DNA of 64,000 nucleotides from Paraburkholderia sabiae. Its GTDB lineage: Bacteria; Pseudomonadota; Gammaproteobacteria; Burkholderiales; Burkholderiaceae. Of this stretch, positions 10,072 to 18,475 are shown one piece after another. The translations under genes and the position numbers were made by a program. Where the stretch lies: the NCBI RefSeq assembly GCF_030412785.1, contig NZ_CP125295.1:5828001-5892000 (forward strand), read 5' to 3'. Numbering within the stretch: position 1 is the stretch's first letter; each line of letters starts with the position of its first letter. The notes beneath the pieces were generated by a model. It was not told where the DNA came from. It searched no databases and saw only the letters and a program-made list of their open reading frames with translations.

Positions 10072-10902
10072 ATGATTCCGCTGACCATCCCCGAACTCGT
10101 CGACCGCGCCTCCACTCATCCGTTTCTCGGCGAGCACCTGCGAATGGGCGCCGCCCCGCGCAGCGGCGAGGCCATCGCGACTTACGGCGACGTTGAAATT
10201 GGCAGCAGCTACGAGCCGATCTTCGACATCAGCGTGCATGCGCTCGCGCAATCGCTGTCGTCGTCGCCGGATAGCGCGGACCGTTTCGGCGACGAACTCG
10301 GCGTCCAGGCGGTCACGCAACTCGCTGACGGCACGCCGCTCGACGCCTTCGATCCGTTCGATCACGTTCCTGACGACCAGCAGCTCGTCGCGCTCGACCG
10401 CATGTCGCGCGCGATGCATGCGATCAACTTCTTCGGTCCTCAGCGGCACGGGCTGCTATTTCTGCGCGTGCATGAACGGCTGTTGAAAAGTGTGCGCTAC
10501 GACCACGGCCGACATTTCTCGACGGTGCTGATGTCGTTTGGGTTGAATCCGTCGAGAGTGGTGATCGAATTGCCGCCCGCTGCGGTCGCGCATCGGACGT
10601 TTCTTGGTTATCTGACCAAGAGCTATCAGCACTACGGATTCAAGGTGGCCGGCAATCTGCCGAACGCAGGGCAGATCCTGTCCGTGTCGGACATGGCGAG
10701 ACTGGATTTCGTGAAAATGGACGCTGCGGCGGCGTTGCGCGATTCGATGGTGAAGCCGCTGGTCAGCTATGCGAACCGGCTGAAAATTCCGTTGATCTTC
10801 AATCGCGTGGCAACGGAAACGCAGTTCGATCTTCTGCAGCAGTATGACGTGCGGTTCGTGCAGGGACCGCTATTCGTTGTGCATGAGAACAAGACAGCTT
10901 GA
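10072..10902 (+). CDS. degenerate EAL-domain protein
   Basis: A 276-residue protein related to cyclic-di-GMP phosphodiesterases. SYEPIFDISVH matches the start of an EAL domain, VVIELPPAAV the third strand with its Glu, LDFVKMDAA the K-x-D strand and FVQGPLF the QG-x-x-F motif near the end. The catalytic signatures are eroded: the EAL triplet is not intact, the DDFG loop is replaced by AGNLPNAGQI, and the EGVE loop reads FNRVATET. It therefore probably cannot hydrolyse c-di-GMP and may bind it or act through protein contacts. Start ATG 10072 is preferred over an upstream GTG because the fold begins right there. It is divergent from the aromatic-acid operon and convergent with the IclR gene. 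Confidence 0.75.
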   Translation: MIPLTIPELVDRASTHPFLGEHLRMGAAPRSGEAIATYGDVEIGSSYEPIFDISVHALAQSLSSSPDSADRFGDELGVQAVTQLADGTPLDAFDPFDHVPDDQQLVALDRMSRAMHAINFFGPQRHGLLFLRVHERLLKSVRYDHGRHFSTVLMSFGLNPSRVVIELPPAAVAHRTFLGYLTKSYQHYGFKVAGNLPNAGQILSVSDMARLDFVKMDAAAALRDSMVKPLVSYANRLKIPLIFNRVATETQFDLLQQYDVRFVQGPLFVVHENKTA

Positions 10903-10908
10903 GATTGT

Positions 10909-11733
10909 TCAAGGGCTGTCGCCCAGACGTCGCGCGAGCGCTTTGAGACGCGGCGCGACCATCTCCCGGAACACGCTCTCCCCCATCGACGACGCCGGTC
11001 CGCTGCAACTCAGCACGAGCAGCCGGCCGTCGCGTGGATCGCTGAACGGCACGGCCACCGCGTTCACGTCGTCGTGCCAGTCGCGGAACGAATAGCAGCA
11101 GCCCTCGCGCGCGTACGCGTCGATTTCCTTTTGCGCCTGCTCGACCAATGCCGCGCCTTCGTCGCCTGCTCCTCGTTGCAGCTCCGCGAGCAGCGCAGCG
11201 CGCGCGTCGGCGGGCTGAACGGCGAGATACGCGCGGCCCATCGAACTCGTCAGCATCGACAGTTTCGAGCCCGATGCGAGGCCGAGCGTCAGCGCCGTCT
11301 CGCTGCGGATCGTCTCCAGATACGTCATATCGAGGCCGTCGCGACAGCCGAGCGACACCGCCGCGCCGACCTCGCGCGCGAAATTGCGCATATGCGGGCG
11401 CGCCAGTTCGAGCGTGTCGGTGCCCGACAGCAGCGCGAAACCGAGCGACAGCACGCCGGCGTCGAGCGCGTACTTGCCGAGCGCCTCGTCGAAGCGCAGA
11501 TAGCCGAGCACCGTCAGCGTGTACGCGAGCCGGTTCACCGTCGCCTTCGGCAAGCCCGTGCGCTCGACGAAGTCGCGATTGCCGAGCAGCGTTTCGCCCG
11601 GCCTGAACGCGCGCAGCAGATCGAGCCCGCGCGCGAGCGCGACGACGAACTTGCGCTCGTCGACGGGATCGGACATGCGTGCCGACACGGACATGGCCGA
11701 CGTTGGGGATGTTGTGGATGCAGATTTTGACAT
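10909..11733 (-). CDS. IclR family transcriptional regulator
   Basis: A 274-residue regulator with an N-terminal winged helix (about 28-90: a helix-turn-helix [19 protein letters not shown] followed by a wing) and a C-terminal IclR effector domain (about 100-265, with [16 protein letters not shown] segment [13 protein letters not shown] and [16 protein letters not shown]). IclR proteins bind as dimers to short palindromes. It is divergent from the glutaryl-CoA dehydrogenase gene across 120 bases that contain a perfect 12-base palindrome, so it probably controls that gene, as in the usual gcdH neighbourhood. Starts at 11694 or 11676 are also possible; none has a convincing ribosome site. Confidence 0.88.
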   Translation of the reverse strand: MSKSASTTSPTSAMSVSARMSDPVDERKFVVALARGLDLLRAFRPGETLLGNRDFVERTGLPKATVNRLAYTLTVLGYLRFDEALGKYALDAGVLSLGFALLSGTDTLELARPHMRNFAREVGAAVSLGCRDGLDMTYLETIRSETALTLGLASGSKLSMLTSSMGRAYLAVQPADARAALLAELQRGAGDEGAALVEQAQKEIDAYAREGCCYSFRDWHDDVNAVAVPFSDPRDGRLLVLSCSGPASSMGESVFREMVAPRLKALARRLGDSP

Positions 11734-11754
11734 CGGGTGCTACACTCAATCGTC

Positions 11755-11766
11755 GTTTTGCAAAAC
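11755..11766. promoter_or_regulatory. candidate IclR operator (GTTTTGCAAAAC)
   Basis: A perfect 12-base palindrome sits between the divergent IclR and gcdH genes, 22 bases upstream of the regulator start and 88 bases upstream of gcdH. IclR-type repressors use short AT-centred palindromes in such intervals. Binding is inferred from position only. Confidence 0.4.
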
Positions 11767-11853
11767 ATTGTTTCGCAGAGCGGAACTCAAGTCAAGCATT
11801 CGGATGGAAGAAAGGCGCCACGCGGCCCGCTTCCGTCGACAAGGAGATACGTC

Positions 11854-13044
11854 ATGGCAGCCGCCGCGCAGTTCAATTGGGAAGACCCGCTGCTCCTGAA
11901 CCAGCAGCTCACGGAAGAAGAACGCATGGTGCGCGACGCCGCGTACGCTTATGCGCAGGACAAGCTCGCGCCGCGCGTGCTCGAAGCGTTCCGCCACGAG
12001 AAGACGGACGTCGCGATCTTCCGCGAAATGGGCGAACTCGGCCTGCTCGGCCCGACCATTCCCGAGCAGTACGGCGGCCCGGGCCTGAACTACGTGAGCT
12101 ACGGACTGATCGCGCGTGAGGTCGAGCGCGTGGATTCGGGCTATCGCTCGATGATGTCAGTGCAGTCGTCGCTGGTGATGGTCCCCATCTTCGAATTCGG
12201 CTCCGACGCGCAGAAAGACAAATACCTGCCGAAGCTCGCTTCGGGCGAATGGATCGGCTGCTTCGGGCTGACCGAGCCGAATCACGGCTCCGATCCGGGC
12301 AGCATGGTCACGCGCGCGAAGAAGGTCGACGGCGGCTATTCGCTGTCCGGTTCGAAGATGTGGATCACCAATTCGCCGATCGCGGACGTGTTCGTCGTCT
12401 GGGCGCAGCTCGAAACCGACGGCAAGGACGAGATTCGCGGCTTCATTCTTGAGAAAGGCTGGAAGGGTTTGAGCGCGCCGGCAGTTCACGGCAAGGTCGG
12501 TCTGCGTGCGTCGATCACGGGTGAGATCGTTCTCGATGAAGTCTTCGTGCCGGAAGAAAATCTGATGCCGGGCGTGAAAGGCCTGCGCGGACCGTTCACG
12601 TGTCTGAACTCGGCGCGTTATGGCATCGCGTGGGGCGCACTCGGCGCGGCGGAATCGTGCTGGCACACGGCGCGTCAGTACACGCTCGACCGCAAGCAGT
12701 TCGGTCGTCCGCTCGCCGCGAACCAGCTGATCCAGAAGAAGCTCGCCGACATGCAAACCGAAATCACGCTCGGTCTGCAAGGCGTGCTGCGCCTCGGACG
12801 GATGAAGGACGAAGGCACGGCGGCCGTCGAAATCACGTCGATCATGAAGCGCAATTCATGCGGCAAGTCGCTCGACATCGCGCGCATGGCGCGTGACATG
12901 CTCGGCGGCAACGGCATTTCGGACGAATTCGGCGTGGCACGGCATCTGGTGAATCTGGAAGTGGTGAACACGTACGAAGGCACGCACGATATCCACGCGC
13001 TGATTCTCGGACGCGCACAGACGGGCATTCAGGCGTTCTTCTGA
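11854..13044 (+). CDS. gcdH: glutaryl-CoA dehydrogenase
   Basis: A 396-residue FAD flavoenzyme that oxidises and decarboxylates glutaryl-CoA to crotonyl-CoA in lysine, tryptophan and benzoate degradation. Sequence marks of this branch of the acyl-CoA dehydrogenases are [17 protein letters not shown] near the N-terminus, [15 protein letters not shown] in the middle strand domain, the [20 protein letters not shown] helix and the catalytic-Glu segment [19 protein letters not shown] near the end. ATG 11854 follows AAGGAGATACGTC, a strong ribosome site; the open frame upstream to 11737 crosses the operator region and is not coding. Divergent IclR gene is the likely regulator. Confidence 0.95.
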   Translation: MAAAAQFNWEDPLLLNQQLTEEERMVRDAAYAYAQDKLAPRVLEAFRHEKTDVAIFREMGELGLLGPTIPEQYGGPGLNYVSYGLIAREVERVDSGYRSMMSVQSSLVMVPIFEFGSDAQKDKYLPKLASGEWIGCFGLTEPNHGSDPGSMVTRAKKVDGGYSLSGSKMWITNSPIADVFVVWAQLETDGKDEIRGFILEKGWKGLSAPAVHGKVGLRASITGEIVLDEVFVPEENLMPGVKGLRGPFTCLNSARYGIAWGALGAAESCWHTARQYTLDRKQFGRPLAANQLIQKKLADMQTEITLGLQGVLRLGRMKDEGTAAVEITSIMKRNSCGKSLDIARMARDMLGGNGISDEFGVARHLVNLEVVNTYEGTHDIHALILGRAQTGIQAFF

Positions 13045-13074
13045 CGCTGCCGGTTACCTGAGAAAGCACTGAAA

Positions 13075-13112
13075 CAAAAAGCCCGGGTTCTTAAAGAACG
13101 CGGGCTTTTTTA
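13075..13112. terminator. bidirectional terminator between gcdH and peroxiredoxin
   Basis: AAAAAGCCCG...CGGGCTTTTTT forms a stem whose loop also contains GTTCTT/AAGAAC pairing, with A-rich and T-rich flanks. It serves the two convergent genes. Confidence 0.85.
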
Positions 13113-13134
13113 CGTCGGCGTAAGAAGCCGATGC

Positions 13135-13773
13135 TTACTTGTTCGGCTGCGGCGTCATCCGCAGATACGGACGCAGCGCCTTGTAGCCCTTCGGGAACTT
13201 GCGCTTGATCTCTTCCTCGTCCTTCAGCGACGGCACGATCACGACGTCGTCGCCATGCTTCCAGTTGCCGGGCGTCGCGACCTGATAGTTGTCCGTGAGC
13301 TGCAGCGAGTCGATCACGCGCAGCACTTCGTCGAAGTTGCGGCCCGTGCTGGCCGGGTACGTGATGATCAGGCGCACCTTCTTCTTCGGGTCGATGACGA
13401 ACAGCGAGCGCACCGTCAGCGTTTCGTTCGCGTTCGGATGAATCATGTCGTACAGCTGCGAGACCTTGCGATCGCCGTCAGCGAGGATCGGGAAGCCAAC
13501 GCTGGCGGCTTGCGTCTCGTTGATGTCCTTGATCCACTCCTTATGCGATTCCGCGTTGTCGACGGACAGCGCGATCGTCTTCACGTTACGCTTCTCGAAT
13601 TCGCTGGCGAGCTTCGCGGTCAGGCCGAGTTCCGTCGTGCAGACAGGCGTGAAGTCGGCCGGATGCGAAAACAGAACGCCCCAGCTGTCACCCAGCCATT
13701 CATGGAAACTGATGCGGCCAATGCTCGACTCCTGCTCGAAATCGGGTGCGACGTCGCCAAGACGTAGACTCAT
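13135..13773 (-). CDS. 1-Cys peroxiredoxin (PRDX6-like)
   Basis: A 212-residue cytoplasmic thiol peroxidase that reduces hydrogen peroxide and alkyl hydroperoxides. The peroxidatic cysteine is in HPADFTPVCTTELG (about residue 47). The long C-terminal part with AYPASTGRN-type segment ITYPASTGRNFDEVLRVID and the absence of a resolving C-terminal Cys place it in the 1-Cys Prx6/AhpC-TSA group, about 210-220 residues long. ATG 13773 follows AAGGAG; a longer frame to 13887 has no ribosome site. The gene stands alone with nearly 400 bases upstream, where an oxidative-stress promoter may lie, but I cannot identify an OxyR site with confidence. Confidence 0.92.
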   Translation of the reverse strand: MSLRLGDVAPDFEQESSIGRISFHEWLGDSWGVLFSHPADFTPVCTTELGLTAKLASEFEKRNVKTIALSVDNAESHKEWIKDINETQAASVGFPILADGDRKVSQLYDMIHPNANETLTVRSLFVIDPKKKVRLIITYPASTGRNFDEVLRVIDSLQLTDNYQVATPGNWKHGDDVVIVPSLKDEEEIKRKFPKGYKALRPYLRMTPQPNK

Positions 13774-14167
13774 AGTGCAGCTCCTTGATGAAATCAATGA
13801 AGTGTTCGAATGTTCCGCCGGGACTGGTCCGGACGAAGGGTACAAATTAGAGCATACGGGACGGGACCATGCACTTCTAACGAACATTCGCTAAAACGCT
13901 TATCAGTTTTTGTAATTTTCTCGCCGATGTACGAAACTTAACGGGACAGATCAACTCCATCAAGCGATGGTGTGCTCTGCACGGTCATGAGCGCAACGTT
14001 CGAAGCGCGCGGTAAGAAACGCGCGTGACGTTCGGGAACGCTTCATGCGACCGCGTTCGGGAAATTGCGCGCGATTTGCGCGTAACCCATGCGCACGGTC
14101 CGCTGGCTCGCCAGCGGCCGTTTCTTTGGTTACGATTCACGCGTAGCGTGCACGAAGGGAGCAGTCA
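13774..14167. other. 394-base divergent intergenic region
   Basis: No coding potential. It holds the upstream regions of the peroxiredoxin (leftward) and of the DUF883 gene (rightward). GTTCGGGAA occurs twice, at about 14030 and 14055. No confident promoter was found. Confidence 0.5.
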
Positions 14168-14470
14168 ATGTCGGAAGTCAACAAGGAGAGATTGATGTCG
14201 GATATCAAAACCGTACTCGCAGACGCGGAAGATCTGCTGAAGCAGGCCGCGAGCGCCACTGGCGAACGCGCTTCTGAACTGCGCGAGACGGCGCTCTCGC
14301 GTCTCAAGCAGGCGAAGGAAAAGGCAGCCGACGTGCAGGTCGTGGTCGTCGAGAAAGGCAAGAAAGCCGCTCGCGCCACGGACGACTATGTCCACGAGCA
14401 TCCGTGGGCGTCGATCGGCATTGCAGCCGGTGTCGGCGTGGTGGTTGGCCTGCTGATCAATCGCAAGTAA
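14168..14470 (+). CDS. DUF883 family (ElaB/YqjD-like) membrane-anchored protein
   Basis: A 100-residue protein with a long amphipathic helical N-terminal part (about 1-70, rich in Ala, Lys and Glu) and a short C-terminal hydrophobic helix with glycine pairs (IGIAAGVGVVVGLLIN, about 82-97). This is the layout of the DUF883 family (ElaB, YqjD, YgaM), inner membrane C-tail-anchored proteins that bind ribosomes in stationary-phase E. coli. A second in-frame ATG at 14195 preserves the domain. It leads a set of three small same-strand genes ending at 15505. A strong stem-loop follows it, so the next two genes may be transcribed less. Confidence 0.85.
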   Translation: MSEVNKERLMSDIKTVLADAEDLLKQAASATGERASELRETALSRLKQAKEKAADVQVVVVEKGKKAARATDDYVHEHPWASIGIAAGVGVVVGLLINRK

Positions 14471-14478
14471 CGCGCGTG

Positions 14479-14516
14479 AAGCATCCCGGCCGCGCACTCC
14501 GCGGTCGGGATGCTTC
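14479..14516 (+). terminator. strong stem-loop after DUF883 gene
   Basis: AAGCATCCCGGCCGCG pairs with CGCGGTCGGGATGCTT around a short loop. No run of T follows, so it may be a transcript-stabilising or attenuating hairpin rather than a full terminator. Confidence 0.5.
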
Positions 14517-14590
14517 GCTGACAGGCGGACGGGCGCGCGCGCCCTGTCCGCATACTCTTCGCGCATCCTCGCGCGCAATACGCTGACGCC

Positions 14591-14974
14591 ATGATCGATA
14601 CACAATCGCAGAGCGGGGACCGCGGGCCATTGCGGCGCATTCTCAGTTCGTTCTTTTCGATCCTGCAGACACGGCTCGAACTGATCGGCATCGAACTGGC
14701 CGAAGAAAAAGACCGGCTGCTGATGGTCCTGTTCATGGGCCTCGCGGCCATGATGCTCGCGACGATGGCATTGATCGCGCTGACCGCGCTGATCGCGATC
14801 GCGTTCTGGGACACCTACCGGTGGCAGGCGCTCGCGGGCATCACGATCGTCTATGCGGTGGCGGCGATCGCGTGCGCATTGCGGGCTCGCAGCGGCTTGC
14901 ACAATGCCCCGATGATCTTCGAAGCCACGCTCCACGAGTTCGAAAAAGACCGCGACATTTTCCGCAAACGCTGA
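14591..14974 (+). CDS. YqjE-like (phage holin superfamily) membrane protein
   Basis: A 127-residue inner membrane protein. The N-terminal amphipathic segment LQTRLELIGIELAEEKDRL (about 26-44) is followed by two transmembrane helices (about 46-72 and 80-98) and a charged C-terminal tail. This matches the YqjE/holin superfamily III domain (DUF1469), often encoded next to a DUF883 protein, as here. The name holin comes from the domain database; nothing suggests phage function. The role is unknown, probably envelope or stress related. ATG 14591 lies 120 bases after the DUF883 stop and 45 bases before the next gene. Confidence 0.82.
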   Translation: MIDTQSQSGDRGPLRRILSSFFSILQTRLELIGIELAEEKDRLLMVLFMGLAAMMLATMALIALTALIAIAFWDTYRWQALAGITIVYAVAAIACALRARSGLHNAPMIFEATLHEFEKDRDIFRKR

Positions 14975-15019
14975 ACTTCGCGTCATTCTCTTTTCTGTCC
15001 ATCGCCATCGATCAAGCCC

Positions 15020-15505
15020 ATGAGCCAGGTCCACTCCGATAACGCATTTCGCAGCCGCCGACCGACCGCCAAAGACCTGAGCGCACCGCATCTGCGCGCG
15101 CTGCGCAAGGAACTGCTGATCGTGCGTGCGGACGTCGAGCGCATGGAACTCGCGCAGGCAACCCTTGAACTGCGTCACGCCGTCACGCACTTCAGCTGGC
15201 TCAAGTTCATCGTGCCGGGCTTCAGCGCGATGGGCGGTATGCCGTGGAGCCGCCGGCGCGGTGGCGCAGCGGGCGGGATCGGTGCGCTGCTGAAGGAATA
15301 TCCGCTGATCAGCTCGATCGTTTCGCTGGTGCTCGCGAAGCCCATTCGCAACAGCGTGCTGGGCGCGGCAAAGCCTGCCCTCAAGTGGGGCAGCGTCGGC
15401 CTTGCCGCGTGGGAAGCGTTCCGCATCTATCAGCAGGTGAAGCGCGAGTCGCGCAAAACGGCTACGTCCGCCGCTGCGACTGACGCCGATATGAACCCGC
15501 CCTGA
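15020..15505 (+). CDS. small membrane-associated protein of the elaB-yqjE cluster (possible DUF3318)
   Basis: A 161-residue protein in the place of YqjK in the conserved DUF883-YqjE-x arrangement. Residues about 23-55 form a helical segment (LRALRKELLIVRADVERMEL) like that of short YqjK-type proteins. The middle contains a glycine-rich part and two moderately hydrophobic stretches (about 90-130), and the tail is polar. I think it belongs to the DUF3318 group common in Burkholderiales, but this rests on memory of the arrangement rather than on a decisive motif. It ends tail to tail with the minor-pilin operon, with only 27 bases to the original pilE stop. Confidence 0.6.
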   Translation: MSQVHSDNAFRSRRPTAKDLSAPHLRALRKELLIVRADVERMELAQATLELRHAVTHFSWLKFIVPGFSAMGGMPWSRRRGGAAGGIGALLKEYPLISSIVSLVLAKPIRNSVLGAAKPALKWGSVGLAAWEAFRIYQQVKRESRKTATSAAATDADMNPP

Positions 15506-15532
15506 ACGGGCGCGTGTCGAATCCTTTGACAT

Positions 15533-15962
15533 CTAACGCGCGCTCCAGCAGTCGTCGGGGGATGCGCCTGCTGTGCCCCGGTTGGTCTTCAGGCCCGTTG
15601 CGTCGAGTATGAACGCCGCACATGTCGTCGGCCATCGGGCCGTTGTCTAGCGGCTGCGCTTCGAGCGCATAGCCGCCGTTCGTATCGTCGGCGGGCAGGA
15701 TGCGCAACCGGTAGATCGCCCTTCCACCTTGCGGCGCGTGGTCGAGACCGGACGGCAACGGCGCACCATCCACATGCACGGCCGATTCGGCGAACTGCGC
15801 CGCGCGAAAGAGCGCGGACGCCGCATCCGTCCGGTGCGCCTTCGCGATGTGGTCGCGATAGGACGGTATGGCAAACGCGGCGAGCGTTGCTGCAATTGCC
15901 AGCGCTATCACCAGTTCGAGTAGTGAGAATGCCTGCGTATTCGACTTCATGTCGACGTTCAT
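15533..15962 (-). pseudogene. pilE: frameshifted type IV pilin-like gene (pilE)
   Basis: From ATG 15962 (or 15950) the protein begins with a class III prepilin leader and the hydrophobic helix FSLLELVIALAIAATLAAFAIPSY, including the Glu5-type residue. The frame is normal up to DDMCGV (near 15612). There it shifts: the annotated frame continues as an Arg-rich tail that runs past the operon into the neighbouring gene. Skipping one base restores ILDATGLKTNRGTAGASPDDCW and a stop TAG at 15533-15535, which is the normal PilE ending with the second disulfide Cys. So there is one base too many or two too few at 15611-15614. It is either a real inactivation or a sequencing error. It is the last gene of the minor-pilin operon. 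Confidence 0.85.
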
Positions 15963-15973
15963 AAGGTGTGCAC

Positions 15974-16498
15974 TCAGAAGGGGCGCGCAGCGATACGGCG
16001 CCAATGTTTTTCGACTGCGCCGCCGTCGATCACCAATTGCAATTGCAGCCACGCCTGCGAATCCTGATTGCGTCCATAGCCTCTCGCGGTGAGGAGATAA
16101 GCCTGCGCGTTTGCGCGATTCGTCAATCGCCACGTTTCGGCCAGGCATTGCGGAGCGCGAAACGACAGCGATATAGGCCATGAGGCGAATGGCGCGATCG
16201 AATTGGATTCGAACATTGCCTGCGACTTCCAGCCGGCGGGCTCGCCGCTGGCGCCCGGTACGCCCGAAAGCGATCCGTTGAGGAGATTGCGCGCGCATGC
16301 GGTCAACGCCGAATCCGCGGCATGCATCGCGATCAGATGGTCGTAGATGGCTGACGCGTTTCGCGCAGCCGCCACTGTTTGCTCGAACCACGCGGCCGAA
16401 GTCGTCAGCATCATCGCGGCAATCAGCAGCACGACGGGTAGCGCAATGCCCCGGCTTCGCGCGCGCCGTCGCTGCGACCTGCTTCGTGGAGGGATCAT
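15974..16498 (-). CDS. pilX: PilX-like minor pilin
   Basis: A 174-residue protein beginning with a basic leader (MIPPRSRSQRRRARSRGIALP) and one hydrophobic helix (VVLLIAAMMLTTSAAWFEQ) that matches PilX/TadG-type pilus assembly proteins. RGIALPVVLLIA is typical of PilX, which has G-x-x-L-P rather than GFTLIE. The remainder is a periplasmic globular part with Cys residues. Its ATG 16498 overlaps the stop of pilW (ATGA), which fixes the start; the longer open frame upstream is a shadow of pilW. PilX proteins help prime type IV pili and promote cell-cell contact. The pilY1 gene that usually follows pilX is absent; pilE follows 11 bases later. Confidence 0.8.
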   Translation of the reverse strand: MIPPRSRSQRRRARSRGIALPVVLLIAAMMLTTSAAWFEQTVAAARNASAIYDHLIAMHAADSALTACARNLLNGSLSGVPGASGEPAGWKSQAMFESNSIAPFASWPISLSFRAPQCLAETWRLTNRANAQAYLLTARGYGRNQDSQAWLQLQLVIDGGAVEKHWRRIAARPF

Positions 16499-17334
16499 GT
16501 AATAGCTCCCTCGTTGTTTCGAATCGCGACGCGCCGCCAGAATGCACGCCTCACACGCAGATCCGAACCGACGGCCGATATACCGTCGCAATCGACATAA
16601 CTCGTCCGCGCGACCTGCGGCGTGCCTCGAACGAGCACGCAGAGATCGACGGCGACGACATTGGTCCATTGCGCGGGTGTCAACGCCGCCGCGTCCATCG
16701 CCGACGATGCGCCCGCGAGCCAATACCGCAAGCGCACGCGCTCGACGCCTTCGACAAGCGGCTGCGAAGAGTTGCCTCCCGTTCCTTCGCAATACAGCTC
16801 AGGCTCCCCCGTCGAACTACTCGTCTTTGCATAGAAGCGGTTGACGATGGGCACGCCCGGCGCGTCGGCATCCGTCTTCGCGACACCCTGGCCGAGGCAG
16901 TCGGTCGCGAGACCCGCCGTGGACGGCCACGTCGAAACAGCGTCAGCGACATAGCGCACCGCCACCCCGTCCGAATGCGTGGCGAGCGTCTCGCAGGTCG
17001 GATTGTCATCCGTGCCAACCGGCCGTCCGCCTGTACAGCCGAACAGCGCGGGCCGCGCGGCGAACGTGCGCGGCATGTCGGCGGAAACGAATCCTGCCAT
17101 CTGCAACTGCTCGCCGATCAGCGTCAACGCGGTTATCGCCGCGTCGTGGATCTGCGCTGCATCGGCCGCCTGCGCAAATGCAATTCGCTGCGAGCGGTAC
17201 AGCGAGACCGCGCCCGCTGTCACGATCAGTCCAAGCGCCAACGCTATCGTCATTTCGAGAAGCGTGTGACCGTATGTATGAACGTAACGCCGCGGCTTAC
17301 CACATGCACGCGTAGAAGAGACGAGCGCTTTCAT
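16495..17334 (-). CDS. pilW: PilW-like minor pilin
   Basis: A 279-residue minor pilin with a prepilin peptidase site and N-terminal helix GHTLLEMTIALALGLIVTAGAVSLY (about 18-42), where the cleaved Gly is followed by H-T-L-L-E. The periplasmic domain shows the PilW pattern: QLQMAGF soon after the helix, an AVRYVAD strand and paired Cys residues. Start ATG 17334 overlaps the TGA of pilV. In the pilus machinery PilW cooperates with FimT, PilV, PilX and PilE at the fibre tip. The upstream open frame to 17526 lies within pilV and is not coding. Confidence 0.82.
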   Translation of the reverse strand: MKALVSSTRACGKPRRYVHTYGHTLLEMTIALALGLIVTAGAVSLYRSQRIAFAQAADAAQIHDAAITALTLIGEQLQMAGFVSADMPRTFAARPALFGCTGGRPVGTDDNPTCETLATHSDGVAVRYVADAVSTWPSTAGLATDCLGQGVAKTDADAPGVPIVNRFYAKTSSSTGEPELYCEGTGGNSSQPLVEGVERVRLRYWLAGASSAMDAAALTPAQWTNVVAVDLCVLVRGTPQVARTSYVDCDGISAVGSDLRVRRAFWRRVAIRNNEGAIT

Positions 17335-17747
17335 CGTGAAAACGCAATCGCGACACACTGCATGCCTTGCGGCACATCGCCATCGCCGCACGATACGGGC
17401 GCGTCGATGATGTCGTACGACAAACTTGCCTGCCACGCCCATGTCGCGCGTGCGTATGCAGGATCGCTCCCGCCGACAATGCCGGCATCGCCTTTCGGCA
17501 GCAGGCTCGCCGCGCGTGTCTTCCATTGATTGGCTGCCGCCACGTTAGCGTTCGGCGCACGCGCCGCCTCTGCGATTGCATCGGCGACAAGTGCGGCCTG
17601 CACGCGATAAGACATCCCACGCGCATCGCGGGCAATCGCGAGCTGCACGGCGATCAGGCCAAGTACGGTCACAGCCGTTACAGCCACGGCGACCAGCACT
17701 TCCATCAGCGTCTGACCGCGTTGCGACGAGACATGTGCGTGCATCAT
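17331..17747 (-). CDS. pilV: PilV-like minor pilin
   Basis: A 138-residue minor pilin. The leader MMHAHVSSQRGQTLMEVLVAVAVTAVTVLGLIAVQL contains the class III cleavage site after Gly with Q-T-L-M-E following, then the conserved helix. The region DARGMSYRVQAALVADAIAEAAR is typical of PilV, with two Cys near the C-terminus. The double ATG at 17747/17744 overlaps the TGA of the upstream fimT, which indicates translational coupling. Function is inferred from family and position in the fimT-pilVWXE order. Confidence 0.82.
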   Translation of the reverse strand: MMHAHVSSQRGQTLMEVLVAVAVTAVTVLGLIAVQLAIARDARGMSYRVQAALVADAIAEAARAPNANVAAANQWKTRAASLLPKGDAGIVGGSDPAYARATWAWQASLSYDIIDAPVSCGDGDVPQGMQCVAIAFSR

Positions 17748-18304
17748 GCTGCCGCTCCGCAAGCACCGTCGGCGATGCGGGCGCGTCCGCCCGCCGCGAT
17801 GCGAATGCAGCGCCGCCAGTCCTTGCCTTGTGTCGCCTTCGAATCGGCGCGCGGCCCGATATCGAAGCTTCGGAAGCTGCCATTGACCTGGCCCGCGGGC
17901 GGCGTGAACGTCAGATTGGTGAGCGCTCCCACGATGCTCACTGACGCAACGTCAGGCTGCACGCGCAACGGATAGAAGCCGCTCGCACGCTCGATCATCA
18001 CGGCCCATCCACACGACCAGTCGACCACACCCGTCTTGTACGGCTGTGCCGCCGTGAGACAGTGGCGCGCGGCATCGACGCGGCACACGGTGACCCGGGC
18101 ACCACGACGTAATGCCTCGCCGCGCGCATAACTGAGTGTGGACAACAGCGCGCGTGCGCGTGCGTCGACCTGATCTCGCGCATGCCATGCAACGAACGAA
18201 GGCACCGTCAACGTTGCGAGGATCGCCAGCAGCGCGATCACTACGAGTGTTTCGAACAGCGTGAACCCACGGCGCGCGCGCCGGATTTGAGCATCCTGTT
18301 TCAT
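17744..18304 (-). CDS. fimT: FimT/GspH-like pseudopilin
   Basis: A 186-residue pseudopilin, first gene of the leftward minor-pilin operon. It starts MKQDAQIRRARRGFTLFETLVVIALLAILA, a standard class III signal with cleavage between Gly and Phe and the Glu at +5. The following VPSFVAWHARDQVDARARAL and a late FRSFDIGP/RCIRIAAGGR segment agree with GspH/FimT. ATG 18304 was chosen because AAGGA lies six bases upstream; ATG 18310 would overlap that site. FimT helps type IV pili bind DNA or assemble, depending on species. Confidence 0.82.
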   Translation of the reverse strand: MKQDAQIRRARRGFTLFETLVVIALLAILATLTVPSFVAWHARDQVDARARALLSTLSYARGEALRRGARVTVCRVDAARHCLTAAQPYKTGVVDWSCGWAVMIERASGFYPLRVQPDVASVSIVGALTNLTFTPPAGQVNGSFRSFDIGPRADSKATQGKDWRRCIRIAAGGRARIADGACGAAA

Positions 18305-18475
18305 CAGCATTCCTTGATTTCGCCAAGAACGCGATGACTCTATCGGCACGTAGGAACGCCCACAATTAGCCGGATGGCCAGGTGGCGGACGCACGAATCC
18401 CTGCACGAGAATGTCCGTGCATCAGGTGAATTCGTGGAAGAACTTCAGGGAGAGAAAATGCGGATACGCGAGAAA

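Noticed and set aside
14591..14974. Phage holin as sign of a prophage
   Set aside because: The domain name is historical; the gene sits in the usual DUF883-YqjE arrangement with no phage genes nearby.
14165..15532. A 455-codon leftward open frame
   Set aside because: Antisense to the DUF883, YqjE-like and third gene; Arg-rich with no recognisable domain.
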